64,000 nucleotides of DNA from Niastella koreensis GR20-10 (GCF_000246855.1 NC_016609.1:3100001-3164000); one strand, 5' to 3'; positions 8,476 through 17,069 are shown, numbered from the stretch's first letter. The notes: generated by a model from the letters alone, not told the origin. A program made the numbers and translations.

Positions 8476-10347
8476 ATGAAAAATACAAGCGCCTGGGAAG
8501 AAAAGGCAAAATTATTGCGCAAATGGTGTCTGGTGTCAACAACTGCTGCAGGATCGGGACACCCAACCTCTTGTTTATCGGCTGCGGATATCGCCACGGT
8601 GTTATTTGATAAATATTTTACTTACGATGTTACAAACCCGTTGAACATTTACAACGACCGGTTTGTATTGTCCAAGGGGCACGCTGCTCCCCTGCTGTAT
8701 GCCCTGTTTGGCATGAGCAACGCTTATGATCTCAACGAATTAAAAACATTACGAAAACTTAACAGCAGGTTTGAAGGCCACCCGGTGCCTAAATACAAAT
8801 ATGCCGAAGCTGCAACGGGTTCGTTAGGACAGGGACTTTCCGTTGGGGCCGGTTTGGCCATTGCAGCCAAAAGAGAAAACCTGCCTTTTACCACGTATGT
8901 GTTGTGCGGTGATGGAGAACTGGCGGAAGGCCAGGTATGGGAGGCTGCCAATTTTGCATCGTATCACAAATTGAATAACCTGGTGGTTATTTTAGATATC
9001 AACCGCCTGGCACAAAGCGGCGAAACCATGTTTGGTCATCACATGAATGAATACGAACAGCGGTTCCGGGCTTTTAATTTCCGGGTATTTAATATCGATG
9101 GTCATAATTTCGATCAGATAGACCAGGCCCTGGAACAGGCTCATAGCCATGCAGGCCTGCAACCGGTGGCCATTATTGCCAGAACCGAAAAAGGCAAAGG
9201 CGTTTCTTTTATTGAAAATAAAGAAGGCTGGCATGGTAAGGCGTTAAAAGAAGACGAGCTGAAAAAAGCGCTGGATGAATTGGGACCCATCAACGACAAC
9301 GCCCGGTTTGAATTGCGGAAACCAGCCACTACCACGGTCCCTTCTGCCGAAGTAAAAATAAATACCGACATTAAAATGGATTTTGATAACGCCAAATCCT
9401 ATGCGACCCGCGAAGTATTTGGCGAAGTGTTGGCGCAGATCACCCAGCATACACCTAACATGTATGTGCTGGATGCCGATGTAAAGAATTCCACTTTTAC
9501 CGAAGACGCATTGAAGGTAACGCCTGAGCGTTTTGTAGAATGTTTTATTGCAGAACAGAACATGGTATCCGTAGGCGCGGGGTTATCAAGAATTGGGAAG
9601 ATCCCGGTAGTTGCCACTTTTGGCGCTTTCTTTATGCGTGCTGCCGACCAGATCAGGATGGCCCGTATTTCTGAAGCCAATATAAAATTGGTGGGATCGC
9701 ACGTAGGCGTTTCTATCGGGGAAGACGGCCCTTCGCAAATGGCGTTGGAAGATATTGCTTTCTTTGGCGCCCTGCCCGATGTGGTAGTGCTGCAGCCATG
9801 CGAAGCTGTTTCAACGGCCAGCCTGGTACCTCAAATGGTAAAACACAACGGTATGGTGTATATGCGCACGCTGCGACCGAAAACAAAACTGTTATATAAA
9901 CCTGGCGAAGAATTTAAGATCGGCGGTTCTAAAATAGTCCGGAAGTCAGATGATGATATGCTTACCGTTGCCGCTACCGGTATTACGGTGTACGAAGCAC
10001 TGCAGGCTGCTGACATGTTGAAGCAGGAAGACATCAACATCCGCGTAGTGGATTGTTATTCGATCAGTCCGATTGACAGGGAAACCTTGCAGGATTGCCT
10101 CCACACCACGCATTACAAATGCATTATTTCGGTGGAAGATCATTTTTCGCATGGCGGTTTGGGTGATTTTATTTCCGCAGCCGTTAGCGCCGAAGGGGTG
10201 TATGTAGAAAAGATGGCAGTGACACACATCTCCCAATCGGGTAAACAGGAAGAATTATTGAAAGACGCAGGCATCGATGCAGCTAGTATTGCCGCGAAAG
10301 TAAAGGAATTGGTGCGGTCAATGGAACAGGTGCATAGCCATGCTTAG
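8476..10347 (+). CDS. tkt: Transketolase
   Basis: The protein is 623 aa from ATG 8476, chosen over a TTG 39 bases upstream because transketolases begin just before AKxLRxxxLxxT. Thiamine-diphosphate signatures are clear: SGHP (27-30), KGHA (67-70), GDGELAEGQ from 145 and the closing N of the motif in VILDIN (176). The pyrimidine-binding domain has EDGPSQM, and there is a C-terminal transketolase domain. It transfers two-carbon ketol units between sugar phosphates in the non-oxidative pentose phosphate pathway, in the cytosol. The single-chain length of about 620 resembles the vertebrate-like class rather than the 660-residue E. coli type. The stop codon TAG overlaps the edge of a repeat element. 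Confidence 0.95.
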   Translation: MKNTSAWEEKAKLLRKWCLVSTTAAGSGHPTSCLSAADIATVLFDKYFTYDVTNPLNIYNDRFVLSKGHAAPLLYALFGMSNAYDLNELKTLRKLNSRFEGHPVPKYKYAEAATGSLGQGLSVGAGLAIAAKRENLPFTTYVLCGDGELAEGQVWEAANFASYHKLNNLVVILDINRLAQSGETMFGHHMNEYEQRFRAFNFRVFNIDGHNFDQIDQALEQAHSHAGLQPVAIIARTEKGKGVSFIENKEGWHGKALKEDELKKALDELGPINDNARFELRKPATTTVPSAEVKINTDIKMDFDNAKSYATREVFGEVLAQITQHTPNMYVLDADVKNSTFTEDALKVTPERFVECFIAEQNMVSVGAGLSRIGKIPVVATFGAFFMRAADQIRMARISEANIKLVGSHVGVSIGEDGPSQMALEDIAFFGALPDVVVLQPCEAVSTASLVPQMVKHNGMVYMRTLRPKTKLLYKPGEEFKIGGSKIVRKSDDDMLTVAATGITVYEALQAADMLKQEDINIRVVDCYSISPIDRETLQDCLHTTHYKCIISVEDHFSHGGLGDFISAAVSAEGVYVEKMAVTHISQSGKQEELLKDAGIDAASIAAKVKELVRSMEQVHSHA

Positions 10348-10413
10348 TGAGTAGTGAGTGGGTTCCCGAATGTTATGAAGCCCGAATAATCGCGAACCAT
10401 CGACAGCAAGTGG
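10345..10413. repeat. Inverted-repeat element with 38-nt core (copy D)
   Basis: The tkt stop TAG (10345-10347) is the first triplet of the left arm TAGTGAGTAGTGAGTG (10345-10360). The core 10361-10398 is again 38 nt, beginning GGTTCCCGAA and ending CGCGAACC, in the same orientation as copy C. The right arm (10399-10413) has degenerated. Confidence 0.65.
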
Positions 10414-10471
10414 AAGTTCACCACAAAAACAGTAAAAAAATAAAGGCATATTGCTTACTTTTGAAAGCAAT

Positions 10472-11050
10472 ATGACCGCCGCATTTGAAACCTATTTACG
10501 CAGCCACACCAGCCTGACCGATGCTGAAATTGAACAGATCGTTTCGGCAGCAATACCTGTTTCATTACAACGGAATGAAACGCTGTTGCAACAGGGCCAG
10601 GTATGCCGGCATAAAACGGTTATCGTAAAAGGGTTGCTGCGCATATATGGTACAGCAGCAGATGGCAGCGAGCACATTTTGCACTTCGCCCTTGAAAACG
10701 GATGGGCGGTAGATGCTGAAAGCTATCACCAGCAAACACCTTCCCAATTCACCATAGCCGCTGTTGAACATAGCGAATTGCTGCTATGGACCAAACCCGA
10801 TTTTGATCGCCTGTTAAAAGATATTCCGGAACTGAATGTATTGTCGGAACAGTTGGTGATCCGCAGTAATTTCAGCAATCGCAAACGGCTTTTTGCCTCA
10901 TTGAGTGCCACACCTGAAGAGAAATACGAAGATTTTGTAAAAACCAATCCCGATCTGCTGGCCCGTCTTCCCTTACACATGATAGCCGCTTATTTAGGCA
11001 TTTCACTGAAAACACTTACCCGCATCCGCCACGCACAGGTACGCCGTTAA
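10472..11050 (+). CDS. Crp/Fnr family transcriptional regulator
   Basis: A 192-aa protein with a cyclic-nucleotide-binding-like beta roll (residues about 20-115) and a C-terminal helix-turn-helix ending HMIAAYLGISLKTLTRIRHA. There are no cysteines typical of FNR clusters. Such short members are common as one-component regulators in Bacteroidota. The ATG at 10472 follows a TACTTTTG -7 box (10456-10463) so closely that the transcript would be nearly leaderless. The next gene on the same strand, an epimerase, is preceded by a perfect palindrome and is a natural target. Confidence 0.85.
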   Translation: MTAAFETYLRSHTSLTDAEIEQIVSAAIPVSLQRNETLLQQGQVCRHKTVIVKGLLRIYGTAADGSEHILHFALENGWAVDAESYHQQTPSQFTIAAVEHSELLLWTKPDFDRLLKDIPELNVLSEQLVIRSNFSNRKRLFASLSATPEEKYEDFVKTNPDLLARLPLHMIAAYLGISLKTLTRIRHAQVRR

Positions 11051-11059
11051 TTTAAATTA

Positions 11060-11073
11060 TGGTCAAATGACCA
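11060..11073. promoter_or_regulatory. Palindromic operator candidate TGGTCA-AA-TGACCA
   Basis: A perfect 6-bp inverted repeat with a 2-base spacer lies ten bases after the Crp-family gene and 56 bases before the epimerase ATG. The dyad size suits a Crp/Fnr dimer, so binding by the upstream regulator is a reasonable inference. Confidence 0.45.
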
Positions 11074-11128
11074 CGTTTTCGCGGATTGGTTGGCTGAATT
11101 TTGTACCATAAAATCAAGTCAATTAATT

Positions 11129-12016
11129 ATGCGAGTATTTGTTACAGGAGCTTCCGGTTTTGTAGGCTCCGCCGTTGTTAAAGAACTCCTGCAGGCCGGT
11201 CACCAGGTGTTGGGGATGGTGCGGAGCGACAGTGGCGCTGAAGCGGTAAAACAGGCAGGCGCAGAACCTTTTCGCGGCGATATCTATGACCTGGACAGTC
11301 TGAAAAAAGGCGCATCACAATGCGATGCAGTTATTCATACTGCCTTCAACCACGATTTTACCAAATTTAAAGACAATTGCGAAACCGACCGCCAGGTGAT
11401 CATGGCATTGGGCGCTGCATTAGCCGGCACCAATAAACCATTGGTGGTAACCTCCGGCGTGGGGTTGTTAAACTATGGCCGCGAGGTAAATGAAAACGAC
11501 AAGGCGCCTGGTTCAGATGTGATCCCCAGAGCGGCTTCTGAAGAAGCAGCTTATGCTGTTGCGGAGCAGGGTGTAAATTCTTACATTGTTCGTCTCCCAC
11601 CCTCTGTACATGCAGCCGGAGATCATGGGTTTGTACCTGTTCTTATTGGCATTGCCAAAGAAAAGGGCGCCGCTGCTTATATTGGCGAAGGCAATAATCA
11701 ATGGCCTGCCGTTCACCGGTTAGATGCTGCTGTTTTATACCGGTTGATCATTGAAAAGCAGCCTGCCCAAAAAGTATATCATGCTGTTGGTGAGCAAGGT
11801 ATTCCCTTTAAACAAATTACCGCTGCAATTGGTAAAGCATTACAGGTGCCGGTGGTGAGTAAAGAGGGTGCAGATGCCGAAGCCCATTTCGGTTGGTTTA
11901 AATATTTTGCATCAATTGGTTGTCCGGCTTCGAGTGAACAAACCCAGGCTACATTAGGTTGGAAACCGGTTCATCCCGGATTGATTGAGGAGTTGGTGCC
12001 GGGAATTTATTTTTAG
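11129..12016 (+). CDS. NAD-dependent epimerase/dehydratase family protein (extended SDR)
   Basis: A 295-aa protein starting MRVFVTGASGFVGSAV, the extended-SDR Rossmann motif, so ATG 11129 is preferred to the TTG at 11090. The typical active-site tyrosine (YxxxK) is not evident, since the region around residues 130-150 reads GLLNYGREVNENDK. This suggests an atypical SDR that binds NAD(P) but may not catalyse the standard reaction. The C-terminal half (AVYRL, KVYHAVGEQGIPFKQI) matches proteins annotated as NAD-dependent epimerases of unknown substrate. It lies downstream of a Crp-type regulator. Confidence 0.82.
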   Translation: MRVFVTGASGFVGSAVVKELLQAGHQVLGMVRSDSGAEAVKQAGAEPFRGDIYDLDSLKKGASQCDAVIHTAFNHDFTKFKDNCETDRQVIMALGAALAGTNKPLVVTSGVGLLNYGREVNENDKAPGSDVIPRAASEEAAYAVAEQGVNSYIVRLPPSVHAAGDHGFVPVLIGIAKEKGAAAYIGEGNNQWPAVHRLDAAVLYRLIIEKQPAQKVYHAVGEQGIPFKQITAAIGKALQVPVVSKEGADAEAHFGWFKYFASIGCPASSEQTQATLGWKPVHPGLIEELVPGIYF

Positions 12017-12095
12017 TCAGTAGTGAGTAGTCAGTAGTGAGTGAGCTCGCCATTATTCAGACCTTCGATTAATCGGGAACCCACTCACTACTCAC
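12014..12095. repeat. Inverted-repeat element with 38-nt core (copy A)
   Basis: The epimerase stop TAG (12014-12016) is the edge of the left arm (12016-12043), made of two copies of GTCAGTAGTGAGT. The core is 12044-12081 (AGCTCGCCAT...CGGGAACC, 38 nt). The right arm 12082-12095 (CACTCACTACTCAC) pairs with the inner 14 bases of the left arm with one mismatch. The right arm also contains the stop of the small minus-strand frame at 12092. Confidence 0.8.
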
Positions 12096-12292
12096 TTCTT
12101 CACATAAATAAACCCCTTCCTCCCCGACTGAAACTTGGTTTCAATTATTTTATAATCAGCTACTTGGTTTTTATCTCCCCTTTTAGTCTTCTTCCAAATG
12201 TCTCTATTTGAACTTGTTCCAGCTGTAAGGTGCCGTACGAGAATAAATAAGGCATATACTGTTATAAATTGGTGATAAAGGTAATTTCTCAT
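12092..12292 (-). pseudogene. Small frame, possible gene remnant
   Basis: A 66-codon frame whose C-terminal part (VADYKIIETKFQSGRKGFIYVKK is the region, residues about 44-66) looks like real coding sequence, while the N-terminal part does not. The start codon lies inside a 14-bp palindrome and the stop lies inside a repeat arm. It may be the surviving 3' end of a lost gene. No family was recognised. Confidence 0.25.
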
Positions 12293-12360
12293 GAGAAAAG
12301 ACGCATCCTTGTAAAGAAATGACTCATTCTTTTAAAGAAAAGGAAATTTCCCATGAGAAA
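12285..12360. repeat. Pair of CATGAGAAA palindromes
   Basis: TTTCTCATGAGAAA (12285-12298) is a perfect 14-bp palindrome. TTTCCCATGAGAAA (12347-12360) repeats it with one mismatch just before the stop of the phosphodiesterase gene. Between them AAAGAAATGACTCATTCTTT (12314-12333) is also near-palindromic. The stretch carries no convincing gene. Confidence 0.5.
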
Positions 12361-12363
12361 TCT

Positions 12364-13314
12364 TTAAAAACTCAACAATTTACCCTGCTCCGGGAAAACC
12401 AGCTTTACATGTAGCGGATTGTTTGCCTTTAATTGCACATGGATCATTTGTTCGCGATTACCGCCGGGTTTAATGTGCGTAATAACTACCGGGAAATTAT
12501 TTAATGCATCGGCGCCGGAAAGTGCTGCCAGGTCTTGTAATTCGCTCATTAACCAATGTGGGGTAAGATGACCGAACAATTGTTTATCCGATTGTTCATT
12601 GGCGAAAGACACTTCAATAAACAACGCTTTTAATTTTTTAGCTTTTAACAAGGGCGCTACCTGTTGCCAGAGCTGGTGCATTTTATCGGAATGTTCTACT
12701 GAATCGGCGCCGGTATCACCCAGGTACAATATGTACGATTCATTATGCCGAACCAGGAACGCGGTGCTTTGATAGGGCGCGGAATGGCTGAGTGAAAAAG
12801 CCGTTACCTGCATCTCGGTATTTTGCAGCGGCGTTTCGCTGCCGGGGGTAAGTGTGGTATAATGATATTTACCCAATGCCGGTTTCTCGCCTTCATTGGC
12901 AAAGTTGGCCCAACTCTTCCAGGAAAAGTATTTATCCTTCAGTACTTCCAAACAATAATCAAGCCCGTAGATGGCCTTGGTGCTGTCATCGGGTGAGTTG
13001 ATGATCAAACCTGCCAGGTGATCGAGGTGTGCATGTGAGATCAGGTAGCCTTTTATATCTTTCTTCAACACCTCCGCCGAAGTACCTTTTAACAATTTCG
13101 CCTGAATGGCTTTTTCAATCCCATAATGTATAGTACCTGCATCCAGGCAAACCCAGGCATCGCTGCCGGTTGGCGCTATCATGTAGGCCGATAAATTACT
13201 TTCGTCAATTCCGCCTTTTACGCCAAGCGGAATAATCTTAAAGGATGATTGAGAGAATGAATGATTGCAAAAAAGTAAACAGGCAAATGCAAGGGTAACA
13301 AAAACTGGCTTCAT
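12364..13314 (-). CDS. Secreted class II 3',5'-cyclic-nucleotide phosphodiesterase
   Basis: A 316-aa metallo-beta-lactamase-fold protein with a signal peptide (cleavage near SFSQ). The motif SHAHLDHLAGLIINSP matches the class II cyclic-nucleotide phosphodiesterase signature (H-x-H-L-D-H-x-x-G-x-x-x-x-S-[AP]) and gives the dinuclear metal ligands. Further ligands are in SLSHSAP, YLGDTGAD and the late FGHLTPHW and THIKP. The family hydrolyses cAMP or cGMP; the signal peptide points to an extracytoplasmic location, as for Vibrio CpdP. The physiological substrate outside the cell is unclear. Confidence 0.85.
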   Translation of the reverse strand: MKPVFVTLAFACLLFCNHSFSQSSFKIIPLGVKGGIDESNLSAYMIAPTGSDAWVCLDAGTIHYGIEKAIQAKLLKGTSAEVLKKDIKGYLISHAHLDHLAGLIINSPDDSTKAIYGLDYCLEVLKDKYFSWKSWANFANEGEKPALGKYHYTTLTPGSETPLQNTEMQVTAFSLSHSAPYQSTAFLVRHNESYILYLGDTGADSVEHSDKMHQLWQQVAPLLKAKKLKALFIEVSFANEQSDKQLFGHLTPHWLMSELQDLAALSGADALNNFPVVITHIKPGGNREQMIHVQLKANNPLHVKLVFPEQGKLLSF

Positions 13315-13340
13315 GGGGTAAAGCTAACAATAAATCATAA

Positions 13341-13547
13341 TCACTCCATTACCGGCAACTGAATATGTGAAGGGGCATTGGCCGAATACAGGTCCTTTTG
13401 TTTGGCCTGCCGGGGTGGCCAGCTGTCGTAGCTTTTCCAGGGATTACTACCGGTTTGAAACGTGATGGCTTCGGCAAAATTTCCATCGCCTTTTCCTTTC
13501 AGGTAGAAGGCATATCCTAAAATAAAAATTATTACGCAGTCAGTCAA
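13341..13547 (-). pseudogene. C-terminal fossil of a CocE/NonD (glutaryl-7-ACA acylase-like) hydrolase
   Basis: The 68-codon frame contains KGKGDGNFAEAITFQTGSN followed by PWKSYDSWPPRQAKQKDLY, which is the conserved late region of X-Pro dipeptidyl peptidase/CocE-type hydrolases. After DLY it jumps to SANAPSHIQLPVME and a stop, so a piece is missing there too. Intact enzymes are about 600 aa and secreted. Only this terminal fragment remains, next to the phosphodiesterase. Confidence 0.6.
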
Positions 13548-13577
13548 ACGAATTTTGCCTGCTTATTACACACTGCT

Positions 13578-13739
13578 TTAAAGATTCAATCTTCCTTTCA
13601 TATCATCATTGCCGGGCTTGTTGTTCTGGATGGCGGTTTTGCCAAACTTGTAGGTCAATGCAATTACAAACTGACGGCTGTCAGTGTAATGGTCACCCCA
13701 TAGTTGAATATTACCATTATTGGAACGGAAAGTATAACC
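13578..13739 (-). pseudogene. C-terminal fossil of an outer-membrane beta-barrel (TonB-dependent-receptor-like) protein
   Basis: Read on the minus strand, 13739 down to 13578 gives YTFRSNNGNIQLWGD, then SRQFVIALTYKFGK and finally DDMKGRLNL with a TAA stop. This is the form of the last two strands and tail of CarboxypepD-regulatory/outer-membrane-receptor barrels. There is no start and no upstream coding sequence. It breaks at 13740, where a plus-strand fossil begins. Confidence 0.5.
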
Positions 13740-13968
13740 CATGGATGAATTGTTGCCGCCGCAGGATTTTATGCGGGTACATAAATCCTACACGGTTGCA
13801 TTGGCTGCCATCGATTCGGTGTATGGCAATACGTTAGAAATTGGAAAAGTGCAGGTGCCGATTGGCTCTAATTATAAGGCTGATTTTATGAGCAGGATTG
13901 CGCGGTGCTGCCGGGCCGGGGCATTTCATATTTACCGTCGGCAAAATCATAGGGAGCGATCTCTATAG
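13738..13968 (+). pseudogene. Fossil of a LytTR-type response regulator DNA-binding domain
   Basis: The frame reads MDELLPPQDFMRVHKSYTVA, then IDSVYGNTLEIGKVQVPIGS and NYKADFMSRI, matching the second half of a LytTR domain (FxRVHRSYIV, IxxIxGNxxxIGxxxxPIGxxY). The receiver domain and the first half of LytTR are absent. The last 20 or so residues do not look like the family, so the 3' end is also damaged. Confidence 0.6.
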
Positions 13969-13983
13969 TATGTATTAGTTGCA

Positions 13984-14661
13984 TTAATTGTTTTTCTGTT
14001 TTATAAAGACTGTAGGCCTATCCGTATCCCAACCAAAATCATAAGGATCTGTTGACGTTAATCTGTTTTTATCTTTTATCAACTTAAAAGTGTGAGAGTC
14101 AAAGTCCCATTTGGAACCTGGGCCGAAAAGCCAGTTTTCCGGTGTGTTCAGGTAGATCTTAATGAGCGTCGCGTTGCCGGTATTGATCTGGGTCTTTAGT
14201 TTTAGCATTTTCTGTAATGACCCCAGCACGATCGTGCTGTTGGTTTCCTTAATACAGGTTCGTTTTGTATTGGCACTATCAAGGGGCATGTTGATGCGGT
14301 GGTTGTTTTTCAGGTGCTGGATAACTGTTACCTGCCAGGTAATATTATTTCCTTTTTTGTCGAAAATACTAACGGTTAATAAGCTGTCATTTGTTGCGAA
14401 CGTGTCTATTTTTGAAATTGGGTTGAATGTGGTGGAGTTGACGGGTGTACATGTAAGGGTGTTTTGTTTTTGAGTCCATTTCCCAAAGGAAAAATAAGAG
14501 GAGGATTCACCACCATGTTCCAGGCACCAGGTACTGTCCTTGTATAAAACAATCCTTCCGTTTCGTAAGCTGCCCCCCGTTTTATACAACTCGTAGTCCG
14601 GCTTTTGTGAAAAGATAGTTTGGGATAGCGCCAAAAGCAATATAGTAATGATCGTTCTCAT
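13984..14661 (-). CDS. Secreted hypothetical protein
   Basis: A 225-aa protein with a signal peptide (MRTIITILLLALSQTIFSQ). The mature region opens with a strand-rich segment (GRIVLYKDSTWCLEHGGESS, FGKWTQKQNTLTC) resembling small lipocalin-like or DUF-type periplasmic proteins, in which a reported value is compared with a detailed display string. No motif was recognised. It is transcribed toward the fossil region and is probably monocistronic. Confidence 0.65.
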   Translation of the reverse strand: MRTIITILLLALSQTIFSQKPDYELYKTGGSLRNGRIVLYKDSTWCLEHGGESSSYFSFGKWTQKQNTLTCTPVNSTTFNPISKIDTFATNDSLLTVSIFDKKGNNITWQVTVIQHLKNNHRINMPLDSANTKRTCIKETNSTIVLGSLQKMLKLKTQINTGNATLIKIYLNTPENWLFGPGSKWDFDSHTFKLIKDKNRLTSTDPYDFGWDTDRPTVFIKQKNN

Positions 14662-14779
14662 ATTTAAGGTTTGGGGTTAAGATCCCGATATCCATTCTAA
14701 CTCAATATACTTCCTACAATTGAGATTTTTATCCTGGAAGTTGTCTAATAAAATTGCTGCACCTCCCTTTTATAACGTT

Positions 14780-16021
14780 CTAGAATATCTCACCCAAATT
14801 TACAAAGAACCCGCGGGAGCCGTTTTTACCAAAGCCATAATCGATGCACAAATTGGCGCCGGAATGTTTGTTAAGCTTTAAGCGCAGACCGAGCCCGTAG
14901 CCGGGAAAGATGGTGTTATAAGCCGCAGAAATATCTTGTGAAAAATGTTGCAGGTTGATGAATGCCACGCCGCCCAATAAACCATTGTTGGTGATGCCAA
15001 AGCGGTATTCGGTTTCAAAATACGTCATGTTATTACCTCTGAACCGGCCCTGAATGTAACCGCGGCCGGTGTTGTAGTTATCATCCCAGCCCGTGCTGGG
15101 CATCAATAAATAAGGCGACGTACCGCCTGCTACAAACCATTGCATGAACCAGAACGCTAATACATTCTTCGAACTTTTGGGGAATTGAATATACTTTCTG
15201 GCATCTATTAATACCGAGTGCCAGGTGCTGTCGCTGCCGAATGCTTTAGGACTGTAGCGGTAAGCTACGTTGAAATACAGGCCCTGTTGCGGATTGATCT
15301 GGTTAAGCCGGTTATCATATAAAAAACGAAACACCACCCCTGAAGCGGTTTCTGTGGTACCTAATTTTTTTGTCAGTTGATCCTTTAGATCCAATGATAA
15401 AGAATCGGTTGCCCGGATGTCCCAGAGTTTATCAAAGTAATAGCCCAGTCCAACATAGAAGTTATGCGACAGTGCTTTCATCACCGTCTGGTGTACTTTT
15501 ATGCCGGTGAAATCGATGGTATATCCCTGGTTGGGATCTGTTTCTCCCCCCAAACCATAGATAACGGAGGGGTATTGCAGAAACCTGAAATCGGTAATGA
15601 TGTTATAGCGGTTGCCTTTTGTCCAGCTGTTTATCTGAAAGGGAATGAGTATTTGCCTGTACTGCGAATACGTAATGTTGGTATTTACGCTGGAAATTTT
15701 GGTGTCTTCAGCGGTGTCGGTATACCAGGCCATATTGCCGCTTAAAATACCGGCGAACCCGGTTTGCAGGGTATAACCTACTGCAGGCACAATGGAGAAA
15801 TGTTTGCGGGTATCTTTTTTCAAACCCGCATCAACCTGTAATGGTGCGTGCCGGTAAAACCAATGATGTATCACATCGCCCATATCTTTTTCAGGGGCTA
15901 TGGCTGCTGGAATGCTATCGGAAGGATTTTTGGGGGGTAATTTATCTTGTTCAGGAACCTGAGCGTAATTTTTTAGAACCAACACTATCACCAGAATCAT
16001 TAAAATCAGCTTACGTATCAA
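14780..16021 (-). CDS. BamA/TamA-family outer membrane protein (Omp85 barrel without POTRA domains)
   Basis: A 413-aa protein with signal peptide (cleavage near NYAQ) and a short linker, then a 16-strand-type barrel. The closing GSRGFFVNLGEIF with terminal phenylalanine is the usual C-terminal beta signal, and GRGYIQGRFRGNN resembles the RGY/RG region of loop L6 in the surface-antigen D15 domain. POTRA repeats are absent, so this is not BamA itself. In Bacteroidota such short Omp85 proteins may export or anchor a single substrate; the partner is unknown. Confidence 0.8.
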   Translation of the reverse strand: MIRKLILMILVIVLVLKNYAQVPEQDKLPPKNPSDSIPAAIAPEKDMGDVIHHWFYRHAPLQVDAGLKKDTRKHFSIVPAVGYTLQTGFAGILSGNMAWYTDTAEDTKISSVNTNITYSQYRQILIPFQINSWTKGNRYNIITDFRFLQYPSVIYGLGGETDPNQGYTIDFTGIKVHQTVMKALSHNFYVGLGYYFDKLWDIRATDSLSLDLKDQLTKKLGTTETASGVVFRFLYDNRLNQINPQQGLYFNVAYRYSPKAFGSDSTWHSVLIDARKYIQFPKSSKNVLAFWFMQWFVAGGTSPYLLMPSTGWDDNYNTGRGYIQGRFRGNNMTYFETEYRFGITNNGLLGGVAFINLQHFSQDISAAYNTIFPGYGLGLRLKLNKHSGANLCIDYGFGKNGSRGFFVNLGEIF

Positions 16022-16110
16022 AAGTCGGTAATTTAGGTAATGACGTACGGTTTAAACCCGTAATATTATAACAAAACCATATAATTGTTGTGCCCGGCTA
16101 AACATTTTAA

Positions 16111-16338
16111 CCGCATCTTAACCACAACAGACGTTATTTTAAAGATTATCATGCGTTTGTAGACGAATTGCTACAAAATAAATGGGGGCGGCAGTATGCC
16201 ACCGTAACTCCTCTGGGCTTTGCTTGTGCTATTATGTGTATGGAGGACAATAATAAATTACGGGTGGTTGGTCGATTCATTTTTTTAATAATAAAAGCTT
16301 TTTACCAGGCTCGGTTAGATATTTTTCCAGTTGTTTGA
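16111..16338 (+). pseudogene. Possible gene fragment
   Basis: A plus-strand frame without start codon reads NHNRRYFKDYHAFVDELL, QNKWGRQYATVTPLGFA and CAIMCMEDNNKLRVVG between 16123 and 16266, with a composition like real protein. After that it overlaps the 3' end of the minus-strand gene at 16277. I do not recognise the family. The rest of 16022-16276 shows nothing else. Confidence 0.25.
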
Positions 16339-17002
16339 TCTTACATACAACATCCAGATCTGTGTCATAAGGCCGGGCGACATGCGGAAAACAATATTCT
16401 TTATAAAAGACAATTTCATAAGCCGCGATCGAGATGTTGTTTTCATCTGCTTTCTCATTACACTCCTTATAGGTGTCTTTTATTAAGGTACTGTCTTCAG
16501 ACTTTGAATATTCCTCACTGATGAACTGGTTGATCCTGCTGTTTCGCTCGTTCGACAGGAATTTCCGGAGATAGTTTAATCCGGCCGTTGTAAAAAGATC
16601 TTTTGCTGCGATCAGGTTTCCGGTATGCAGGTTGAAATTGTAATATTCTTTATAGTGTTCCGGATGGGCGCCCATGCTCTCTATGTCAAATGACAGGGAC
16701 AGTATCTGCGCGTTGTTTACTGCTACTTTATAGTTAAGCCCGGTGTAGCCTGCCTGTTGATTGCTGTCTGTATTTATATATTTAGAATTTTCAAAAATCT
16801 TAGTGGGACTGGTCTCCATTTTTTCATTGCTCAATATGTTGCTTTGCAGATACCTGTTTATGTTATTGGCTATGGTTGTATTTTTTGCATGGATAAGCGG
16901 AAATGAGTGATCGTTCTTATCCGTAAGCGTAGAGATCTGAACCTGGGCTTTGGCCGGATAAGAGGTTAGTATAAACAGGGTAAGGCATACGTTTATATTC
17001 AT
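16277..17002 (-). CDS. Secreted protein of the DUF3298/RsiV-like type
   Basis: A 241-aa protein with a short signal peptide (ending AKAQ). The central part has LSLSFDIESMGAHPEHYKEY, YNFNLHTGNLIAAKDLF and NYLRKFLS, the layout of DUF3298 domains, in which a tyrosine-rich strand precedes a gain-of-structure helix. The family is found in RsiV-like and peptidoglycan-deacetylase-associated proteins; here it is free-standing and its role is unknown. It is divergent from the gene at 17070. Confidence 0.6.
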   Translation of the reverse strand: MNINVCLTLFILTSYPAKAQVQISTLTDKNDHSFPLIHAKNTTIANNINRYLQSNILSNEKMETSPTKIFENSKYINTDSNQQAGYTGLNYKVAVNNAQILSLSFDIESMGAHPEHYKEYYNFNLHTGNLIAAKDLFTTAGLNYLRKFLSNERNSRINQFISEEYSKSEDSTLIKDTYKECNEKADENNISIAAYEIVFYKEYCFPHVARPYDTDLDVVCKIKQLEKYLTEPGKKLLLLKK

Positions 17003-17069
17003 AATGGTGAGTTTAAACCAACGGGCTTTTGTTTACATTCGAAGTAAACTTATTAAAAAATCAGGTATT

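Noticed and set aside
13741-13968. Intact small LytTR regulator
   Set aside because: Only the second half of the domain is present, no receiver domain, and the C-terminal residues do not fit the family.
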